Positions 8,200-14,452 of a stretch of DNA of 64,000 nucleotides are shown piece by piece (position 1 is the first letter of the stretch; each line of letters opens with the position of its first letter). The stretch is taken from positions 2,418,001 through 2,482,000 of the forward strand of contig NZ_CP070950.1 in NCBI RefSeq assembly GCF_017084525.1, in the 5' to 3' direction. This DNA comes from Conexibacter sp. SYSU D00693. GTDB lineage: Bacteria > Actinomycetota > Thermoleophilia > Solirubrobacterales > Solirubrobacteraceae. Both the position numbers and the translations under genes were made by a program. A model generated the notes under the pieces. The model had not been told where the DNA came from. It ran no database searches and saw only the letters and a program-made list of their open reading frames with translations.

Positions 8200-10407
8200 T
8201 CACGACTCGGCGGCCGGCGTGACCGCGGGCAGGCGCAGGAGCCGCCGGCCGCGCTCGGGCATCCACCAGTTCCAGCGGCCGAACCACGAGACGGTGGCGG
8301 GGACGAGGAGCGAGCGCACGACGAGCGCGTCGATGAGGACGCCCGCCGCGAGTCCGGTGGCGAGCACCTGCAGGTCCGCGTCCCCGGCGGTGGCCATCGA
8401 GGCGAACGCGAGGAAGACGATCAGCGCCGCGCTGGTCACGAGCCGCCCCGTGCCGGCCATCCCGCGCACGACCGCCTCGTCGGTGGAGCCGGTGCGGTCG
8501 TACTCCTCGCGCATCCGGGCGAGGATGAACACCTCGTAGTCCATCGACAGCCCGTAGATGAACGCGAACACGATCACCGGCGCCCACGACAGCACCGAGC
8601 CCGAGGGGTCGACGCCGAACAGCTGCTCGGTGCCCACGCCGTGCTGCCAGACGAGCGTCATGACGCCCCAGGTGGCGAACACCGACAGCAGGTTCATCGC
8701 GATCGCCTTCGCGGGGAGCACGATCGAGCGGAATGCGCGCGCCAGGAGGACGAACGTGACGAGCGAGATCAGCGCGAGCATCAGCGGGAACGAGCCGTAG
8801 ACGCCGTCGATGAAGTCCATCGTCTCCGCCGTGCCCCCGCCGACGGTGGTCGCCGGCTGCGCCGCGGCGACATCGCGCACGGCGTCGACCGTCCTGCGTC
8901 CGGCCTGCGAGTTGGTGTCGCTGCGGGGGAAGACCTCGACGACCGCGACACCGTCGGCGTGCCACGCGCCGCCCGGGGCGCTGGCGGCGCGGACGCCGTC
9001 GACCGTCGCCATGCGGGCCGCGGTCTCGTCCGCGCGGCCGGCCGGGGTCAGGACCTCGATGGGCGCGAGCGGCGCGGCGTCGATGCCGGAGCGATCGAGC
9101 TGTTCGAGCGCGGCCTTCGCGCCGCCGGTGCCGCCGAGCGATCGTGCCTCGGGCGTGCCGAGCAGCATGCCCTGCGCGACGACGCAGAGCGCGACGAGCA
9201 CGGCCGTGCCGCCCAGCGCCGCGGCGACGCGATGGCGGATGACCAGGCGCGCCCAGGTGGCCCAGTGCCGCTCGGCGCGGTCGGTGCGTCGCAGCCGGCG
9301 GGCGTCGGCGACCGGCCCGACCGTCGCGAGCACGACGGGCAGCAGCGTCAGCGCGACGGCGACGGACACGAGCGGGATGAGCAGTCCCCCGTAGCCCATC
9401 GAGCGCAGGAACGGGACCGGGAGCACGAGCGCCGAGAGCAGTCCGATCGCCACCGTGCTGCCGCTGAACAGCACCGCGCGCCCGGCGGTTCCGGCGGCGC
9501 GCACGATCGCCTGCTCGTCGCTCTCGCCGCGCTCTCGTTCCTCCCGCCAGCGCATGACGACCAGGAGCGCGTAGTCGATCGCGATGCCGAGGCCGATCAG
9601 CGAGACGAGGAAGACCACGACCAGGTTGACCTCGGTCAGCGCGGTGAGCCCCCAGACGGCCAGCAGCGTGACCGGGATGGCGACGATCGCCATCATCAGC
9701 GGCACGAGCGCCAGGGCCGACGCGAACACGAAGGCCAGCACGACCAGGGCCGCGACGCCGGCGATGAGCGTCTCGTTCAGGAAGCCGGGACCGCCGCCCT
9801 CGCCTTCGGCCTCGCGGGCCAGCAGCGCGGCCCCCGTGAGCCGGACCTCGGCGCCGCCCACGCGGGCGCCGGCGACGGCCCGCTCGGCGCTCGCGAGCGT
9901 CGCGTCGCTGATCTCGTTGCCGCTCGGTCCGGCGTCTTCGACCACCGCCGTCGGCGGGTGCACGATCGCGAACGTGGTGCGGCCGTCGTCGGAGACATAG
10001 GCCCGCTCGGAGGTCGAGCCGAAGGACGCGATGCGAGCGCCAGGGACGGCGCGCTGGAGGTCCTGCTCGAGCGTCCGCAGGTCAGCGCGGACCGCCGGAG
10101 CGCTGGCCGTCGTCCCGGGTGGCAGCGTCACGACCGCGACGAGCGGCGGCGTGGCGCCGCCCGACGCGAAGCGATCGGCGATCCGGTCGTTGGCGATCGT
10201 GCTCGCGCTGTCGGGCATCGTGAAGCTCTCGTTGAGCGCGTCGGTGACCTTCGCGGAGCCGAAGAACCCGAGCAGGGTGAGCACGAGCCAGCCGACCGCG
10301 ACCAGGCGCTTGTGGGCCAGGACCCAGCCGGTGAGGCCGGCCAGCCAGCGCCCGGTGCGGTCCGCCGGCGGGGCGGATGGCGGGGCGGAGATCGTCGTCG
10401 TTCGCAT
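8200..10407 (-). CDS. MMPL/RND-family membrane exporter
   Basis: A 735-residue transporter with the two-fold MMPL layout: one N-terminal membrane helix (LVAVGWLVLTLLGFFG), a periplasmic-type domain, a cluster of five helices, a second extracytoplasmic domain and a final five-helix cluster. Proton-relay-type residues appear in LIGLGIAIDYALLVVMRWREE and in FIYGLSMDYEVFILARMREEY, the two SxxxDY motifs expected of MMPL proteins. Such proteins export lipids, siderophores or drugs using the proton gradient. The ATG at 10407 is preferred to a frame reaching 10491, because that extension would cover the palindrome. It is divergent from a two-component pair that may regulate it. Confidence 0.93.
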   Translation of the reverse strand: MRTTTISAPPSAPPADRTGRWLAGLTGWVLAHKRLVAVGWLVLTLLGFFGSAKVTDALNESFTMPDSASTIANDRIADRFASGGATPPLVAVVTLPPGTTASAPAVRADLRTLEQDLQRAVPGARIASFGSTSERAYVSDDGRTTFAIVHPPTAVVEDAGPSGNEISDATLASAERAVAGARVGGAEVRLTGAALLAREAEGEGGGPGFLNETLIAGVAALVVLAFVFASALALVPLMMAIVAIPVTLLAVWGLTALTEVNLVVVFLVSLIGLGIAIDYALLVVMRWREERERGESDEQAIVRAAGTAGRAVLFSGSTVAIGLLSALVLPVPFLRSMGYGGLLIPLVSVAVALTLLPVVLATVGPVADARRLRRTDRAERHWATWARLVIRHRVAAALGGTAVLVALCVVAQGMLLGTPEARSLGGTGGAKAALEQLDRSGIDAAPLAPIEVLTPAGRADETAARMATVDGVRAASAPGGAWHADGVAVVEVFPRSDTNSQAGRRTVDAVRDVAAAQPATTVGGGTAETMDFIDGVYGSFPLMLALISLVTFVLLARAFRSIVLPAKAIAMNLLSVFATWGVMTLVWQHGVGTEQLFGVDPSGSVLSWAPVIVFAFIYGLSMDYEVFILARMREEYDRTGSTDEAVVRGMAGTGRLVTSAALIVFLAFASMATAGDADLQVLATGLAAGVLIDALVVRSLLVPATVSWFGRWNWWMPERGRRLLRLPAVTPAAES

Positions 10408-10462
10408 GGCCGGCGAAGCTAGGTCGGCGGCCGCCTCGCCGAAACGTCCGCTCGACGGATCC

Positions 10463-10490
10463 TGCGTCTCCTCCCGCGGGAGGAGACGCA
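10463..10490. promoter_or_regulatory. Perfect 28-bp palindrome between MMPL and kinase genes
   Basis: TGCGTCTCCTCCCG is followed immediately by its exact reverse complement, so all 28 bases are symmetric with no spacer. It lies 56 bp upstream of the MMPL start and 57 bp upstream of the kinase start, almost midway. A dimeric NarL-type regulator site is the simplest reading. A second half-site-like CGCGGGAGG follows within 20 bp. Confidence 0.65.
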
Positions 10491-10546
10491 TCGTGCCGCG
10501 GGAGGTGTTCGGGTTGGGGGCGCGCCACTACGCTCGGCTCGTGTCG

Positions 10547-11716
10547 ATGACCAGGCCCGGGTCGCGCTCGCGCCAGCTGGCGCTCGACGCCGCGCTCACG
10601 GCTGCGGTGTTCGGCTTCTCGGTCGCGCAGATGGCCACCGAGGCGTTCGGCGCCAAGGAGGGCCAGGCGAGCGACGGCGACGTGGTCGGCGCGGCCGTCT
10701 GCCTGCTCGCCGCGCTCCCGCTGCTGGCGCGCCACCGGGCGCCGCGAGCGGCGCTGGCGGCGGTCCTCGCCGGCTCGGTAGCGCTCGTCGCGCTCGACCT
10801 CGCCGTGCTCACCGCGCCCGCTCCGGCGATCGTCCTCGCCACGCTCGCCGCGCGCGACCGCAGCAGGCAGGACGCCCTCGTGGTCCTGGGCGTCTGCGTC
10901 GCCGCCTTCGCGGCGTTCGCCGCCGTCGCCTCGGTCCGCTTCGAGCCCGAGGCGGGCGAGTACGCGATCACCGCGCTACTGTGGGCGGGCGGCTGGATCG
11001 TCAGCGATCGCCGCCGTCTGGCCCGGGAGCGAGCCGCACAGGAACGCGAGCAGGCCGCGCAGGAGCGCGAGCGCGTCGCGCGCGAGCAGCGCCTCGCGGT
11101 CGCCGAGGAGCGCACGCGGATCGCTCGCGAGCTCCACGACTCGGCCGGGCACGCGATCAACTCGATCCTCATCCAGGCCGGGGCGGCGCGGCTCGTCCAG
11201 GACAGTCAGCCCGAGCGCAGCCGCGAGGCGATCGCCACCATCGAGGCGATCGCCCGCGAGACCATGCAGGAGCTCGACGCGATCCTGGGCGGGCTGCGCG
11301 ACGGCGCGCCGGCAGACCTGGAGCCGCTGCCCGGCATCGACCGCATCCCGGCGCTGGTCGAGCGCCACCGGGCCGCCGGCCTGGACTTCTCGCTGCACGA
11401 CCGCACGGGGCCCGCGCTGCGCCTGCCGCCGGCGGTCGACCGCGCCGCCTACCGCATCGCCCAGGAGGCGATGACCAACGCCGCGCGCCACGGAGCCGGC
11501 GCCGCGGAGCTGACGCTCGAGTGCCGCGACGGCGTGCTGGCGCTCACCGTCGTCAACCCCGTCGCCGGCGGCGCACCGGCGCGGCCCTCGGGCGGCCACG
11601 GCCTGACCGGGATGCGCGAGCGCGCCGCGCTGCTCGGCGGCACGCTGGACGCCCGCAGCGTCGGTGGCCGCTTCGAGGTCCGTGCGACGCTGCCCCGGGG
11701 CGCGAGGACGCCGTGA
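10547..11716 (+). CDS. NarL-type sensor histidine kinase
   Basis: A 389-residue kinase. About four hydrophobic segments occupy residues 12-150. A charged coiled coil (ARERAAQEREQAAQERERVAR) leads into the HisKA_3 box RIARELHDSAGH, with phosphoacceptor H197. The C-terminal HATPase_c domain shows the N box (AYRIAQEAMTNAARHG) and GGHGLTGMRERA. Start choice is between GTG 10541 and ATG 10547. Its TGA overlaps the GTG of the response regulator by four bases, so the two are translationally coupled. The signal is unknown; membrane or cell-wall stress would suit the divergent MMPL gene. Confidence 0.93.
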   Translation: MTRPGSRSRQLALDAALTAAVFGFSVAQMATEAFGAKEGQASDGDVVGAAVCLLAALPLLARHRAPRAALAAVLAGSVALVALDLAVLTAPAPAIVLATLAARDRSRQDALVVLGVCVAAFAAFAAVASVRFEPEAGEYAITALLWAGGWIVSDRRRLARERAAQEREQAAQERERVAREQRLAVAEERTRIARELHDSAGHAINSILIQAGAARLVQDSQPERSREAIATIEAIARETMQELDAILGGLRDGAPADLEPLPGIDRIPALVERHRAAGLDFSLHDRTGPALRLPPAVDRAAYRIAQEAMTNAARHGAGAAELTLECRDGVLALTVVNPVAGGAPARPSGGHGLTGMRERAALLGGTLDARSVGGRFEVRATLPRGARTP

Positions 11717-12396
11717 CCGACGCGCCCGGGGCGATCCGCGTGATGCTGGTCGACGACGACGACCTGGTCCGCCGCGGCCTGCGCCTGATCCTCTCCAACG
11801 ACCCGGCGCTCGAGGTCGTCGCCGAGGCCGAGGACGGCGACATCGCGCTGCGCCGCGCGCCGCACCACCGCCCCGACGTGGTGCTGATGGACGTCCGCAT
11901 GCCCCAGATGGACGGCATCACGGCGACCCGCGAGCTGATCGCCCGGGTGCCCGACGCGCGCGTGGTCATCCTCACGACCTTCAACGAGGACGAGTACGTC
12001 GTCGGCGCGCTGCGCGCCGGCGCCAGCGGCTTCCTGCTCAAGCGCAGCGCCCCCGAGGACCTGCTGCGCGCGATCCACGTCGTCGCCTCCGGCGACGCGC
12101 TGCTCTCCCCCGCGGTGACCCGACGCGTGATCGAGCGGGTGGTCGAGCAGCCGGTCCTGAGCCCCTCCCAGGATCCGCGGCTCGCCGAGCTCACGCCCCG
12201 CGAGCTCGAGGTCTTCCTGCTCATCGCCCAAGGGCACGCCAACCGCGAGATCGCCGCCGCGCTGACCGTCGAGGAGACGACGGTCAAGAGCCACGTGCGC
12301 AACGTGCTGACCAAGCTCGGCGCACGCGACCGGATCCACGCGGTGATCCTCGCCTACGAGTGCGGCGCGATCTCGCCCGGCGGGCGGGCGGCGTGA
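11713..12396 (+). CDS. NarL/LuxR-family response regulator
   Basis: A 227-residue regulator with a receiver domain (acidic pocket DDDD near residue 15, phosphoacceptor D60 in VVLMDVRMP, conserved K in FLLKRS). A C-terminal LuxR-type HTH follows (LTPRELEVFLLIAQGHANREIAAAL...TVKSHVRNVLTKL). It is the cognate partner of the kinase immediately upstream. Its likely target is the palindrome at 10463-10490 and hence the MMPL gene, which is inference. This is the last chromosomal gene before the integrated element. Confidence 0.94.
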   Translation: MTDAPGAIRVMLVDDDDLVRRGLRLILSNDPALEVVAEAEDGDIALRRAPHHRPDVVLMDVRMPQMDGITATRELIARVPDARVVILTTFNEDEYVVGALRAGASGFLLKRSAPEDLLRAIHVVASGDALLSPAVTRRVIERVVEQPVLSPSQDPRLAELTPRELEVFLLIAQGHANREIAAALTVEETTVKSHVRNVLTKLGARDRIHAVILAYECGAISPGGRAA

Positions 12397-12410
12397 TGGC
12401 CGAGCAACGA

Positions 12411-12438
12411 GGAAGTCCCCGCGGTGGAGGGGTCTTCC
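12411..12438 (-). terminator. Original terminator of tRNA-Arg, left of the element
   Basis: GGAAGTCCCC pairs with GGGGTCTTCC (one T-T mismatch) around an 8-nt loop. It lies directly beyond the displaced tRNA 3' half, just as a similar hairpin at 32549-32573 lies beyond the intact tRNA. It may also end the response regulator transcript. Confidence 0.6.
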
Positions 12439-12441
12439 GAA

Positions 12442-12484
12442 GCGCGCCCGAGAGGATTCGGACCTCTGACCTTCGGTTCCGTAG
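12442..12484 (-). repeat. Left attachment site: displaced 3' half of tRNA-Arg(ACG)
   Basis: These 43 bp match 32578-32620 with one mismatch, covering the tRNA from the anticodon loop to the 3' end. Similarity continues outwards for another 13 bp with three mismatches. No 5' half of a tRNA follows, so this is the original chromosomal 3' half, separated when the element inserted at the anticodon loop. The single mismatch changes the T-loop TTC to TCC, an invariant position. Confidence 0.88.
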
Positions 12485-12729
12485 GCGGTCCGGAGGGTCT
12501 CGGAAAGGGCTGGAAAGCAGGGAGAACGTAGCAGCCCGTCTGGTCGCCGGGAGCAGGATCGGCTCGGTCGGGGACCTAAACGGGGACCCGTTTTCGGTGA
12601 GCCTGCCGGCGGGCCTCTGAGCCTCTCCGAAGCGAGCATTCACCGCCGGTCGGAAGCTTTGTTGTCGTCAGGGGCAGCAGCGGCCAGCTACAGCCCCGGA
12701 GGATCGCCCGTCATGCGAAGCTCGAGCCG

Positions 12730-13620
12730 ATGCTCGCCTTCGGCGATAGGTGCCCGCAGTGCGGCGGCGCGTGGGATATCCGTCCTGAAATGCTGGGGAA
12801 GCCGGCGGCGGACTTCGACTCATGCGCCTTCCGCTGCCACCGTTGTGGGCTGGGCTTCTCCAACGCTTCGACGCCGAACGGTCGTGTGTCGATCACCGCC
12901 ACGCCGCAGCTGAATGTGCCTGAGCAGGCACGTCCTGGGCTGACGGACGCGCTGGCCGGCGCGATCAATGTGCACAACCGGCCGACGAAGGCCAAGAAAT
13001 TCTGCTCTGGTCGCAGCGAGGACGCGGTGACCTGGACGGTTGTCGCTGGGCTGCGCGCGGTCGGTGCGATCGGCGCACTGGTCGGCGAGCCTGACCTCGG
13101 CGAGCCGGAGGCGCTGCTCCTGTGGGGGCATCCGGTGGCCGGCTCGCGCGCGGCGGAGGTGCTCGAGCTACTCGTGCAGGTCAGCGACCGCCTCGAGGAG
13201 CACCCGAAGCGGCGCTCCGAGCCGGACGTCATCGCTCTGTGGCCGGAGTTGCTGGCGCTCGTGGAGGCCAAGCACGGCAGCGCCAACGACTCACAACCCG
13301 GCTACGTCGGCTACGACAAGTATCTGGCGGCGCGTGAGCTCTTCTCGGTGGATGAGATAGCCGTGAGGTCGGAGGGCTCATACCAGCTGACGCGCAACTG
13401 GGTGATCGGGGCCGCCATGGCGGAACGGCTCGGGGTGCCGCTGCGACTGGTCAATCTCGGCCCCGCGGGCGTCGCCGAGCACGCGGCTAACTTCGCCGCG
13501 CTGCTCGAGCAGACGCCGGGCCGCCGCTTCGAGCACCGCACCTGGCAGCAGGCGCTCGGCGACACCTCACCCCCCGACTGGCTGATCGACTACGCCGAGC
13601 TGAACGGACTCTGCTCGTAA
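12730..13620 (+). CDS. Zinc-ribbon PD-(D/E)XK nuclease-like protein
   Basis: A 296-residue protein not belonging to a family I can name. C8-P-Q-C11 and C36-H-R-C39 form a four-Cys zinc ribbon. A PD-(D/E)XK-like core follows: E98-D99 in SEDAVTW could be the helical acid, D166 is in SEPDVIAL, and E179-A-K181 is in LALVEAKHG. Conserved-looking downstream elements include QPGYVGYDKYL. This layout suits a DNA-binding restriction-type endonuclease. It is the first gene inside the left end of the island and has no obvious ribosome site at its ATG. A methyltransferase partner is not adjacent; the Mod gene lies about 4 kb away. Confidence 0.7.
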   Translation: MLAFGDRCPQCGGAWDIRPEMLGKPAADFDSCAFRCHRCGLGFSNASTPNGRVSITATPQLNVPEQARPGLTDALAGAINVHNRPTKAKKFCSGRSEDAVTWTVVAGLRAVGAIGALVGEPDLGEPEALLLWGHPVAGSRAAEVLELLVQVSDRLEEHPKRRSEPDVIALWPELLALVEAKHGSANDSQPGYVGYDKYLAARELFSVDEIAVRSEGSYQLTRNWVIGAAMAERLGVPLRLVNLGPAGVAEHAANFAALLEQTPGRRFEHRTWQQALGDTSPPDWLIDYAELNGLCS

Positions 13621-13704
13621 GCGGCGACGCGCCAGCAAGGTGGCTTCCGACCTGCCGGGTGCCCGGTGCCCGTGACCCGTTCCGCATGGAGCTCGCCGCC
13701 TGAT

Positions 13705-14223
13705 CTACGCCGCGCGGTACGTCGCGTCGTACCAACGGATGAAGCCCAGGGTGTCGCCCCACTGCTCGGAGATGCGGGCGTGGACAGCCCTCTGGTCGTG
13801 GCCCGGGACGAACGCCCGCCCCGCAGCGGCCGTCTCGCCGCACCCGCAGGCGCACTCTCGCGCGCCCGTTGCAGGGTCGTCGAAGTAGGTGACAGGGTTC
13901 CGGAACGAGTCCGGCGCCGGCGCGCCGACCCACCGCCGGACTACGGGGTGATCCGAGCCCAGGACGCGCCCCACGATCACCCGCTTGTCCTCCGACGTCT
14001 CGTAGCCGTCGATCTCGGCGACGAACTTCACCGTGTGGTCCCCGGTGTAGGAGAACACCGCGTAACGCTCGAGGTCAGCGCGCTTCCCCAGGACCCACCG
14101 GCCGCGGTTCTGGTCGAAGAGGACGTCGAGCGACTCTTCGGGGTCGTACCCGACCCACGTCCGACCCATTGGGTCAGTCTCGGCGTCGATGGTCCGGCGA
14201 TCGTGCAGCTTGACGTGAAGCAT
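13705..14223 (-). CDS. Small Cys-motif protein of the island, unknown function
   Basis: A 172-residue protein starting at ATG 14223 (MLHVKLHDRRTIDAETDPMG). The C-terminal part carries a compact Cys motif, ECACGCGE, then AFVPGHDQRAVHARISEQWG and FIRWYDATYR. This tail recurs, from memory, in small proteins of actinobacterial phages and islands; I cannot name the family. A sigma70-like promoter (14264-14292) on the minus strand precedes it. It is divergent from the UvrD/RecB gene and ends convergently with the nuclease-like gene. Metal binding by the CxCxC cluster is likely; the role is unknown. Confidence 0.65.
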   Translation of the reverse strand: MLHVKLHDRRTIDAETDPMGRTWVGYDPEESLDVLFDQNRGRWVLGKRADLERYAVFSYTGDHTVKFVAEIDGYETSEDKRVIVGRVLGSDHPVVRRWVGAPAPDSFRNPVTYFDDPATGARECACGCGETAAAGRAFVPGHDQRAVHARISEQWGDTLGFIRWYDATYRAA

Positions 14224-14235
14224 ACCTATACCCCC

Positions 14236-14316
14236 AAGGGCTTGAGCGTTGACTATGCAGACGACTCTAGTTGGTCGATAGCTTAACGTCAAGGGCTTAG
14301 GCGTCAACTATGGCAG
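14236..14316. repeat. Direct repeat pair upstream of the small Cys protein
   Basis: AAGGGCTTGAGCGTTGACTA (14236-14255) and AAGGGCTTAGGCGTCAACTA (14291-14310) match at most positions, and both continue into TATG-CAG-like sequence. The spacing is 55 bp. On the minus strand each contains a TTGAC-like hexamer or its neighbour, so they may be regulator sites or a duplicated promoter. Confidence 0.55.
14264..14292 (-). promoter_or_regulatory. Sigma70-like promoter for the 13705-14223 gene
   Basis: Reading the minus strand, TTGACG (14287-14292) and TAGAGT (14264-14269) are separated by exactly 17 bp. A start point near 14257 would leave a leader of about 30 nt before the ATG at 14223. A second TTGACG at 14302-14307 lies 15 bp further upstream. 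Confidence 0.55.
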
Positions 14317-14452
14317 CACGGCCGGGCGGCGCTGAGAAGGTCGTCGCGCGCTGGAGTCGGCTCGCGCTCGAGCAGCTGGCTTCGGACGACGTGAGGCAGT
14401 CGATAAGCGCGGAAGGACAGGTCGTCACCCGGTTACGGTTTCGCTATGCAGC

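Noticed and set aside
7990-10422. Plus-strand 810-codon frame antisense to the MMPL gene
   Set aside because: Arg/Asp/Gly-rich shadow without domains; the MMPL protein is unmistakable on the minus strand.
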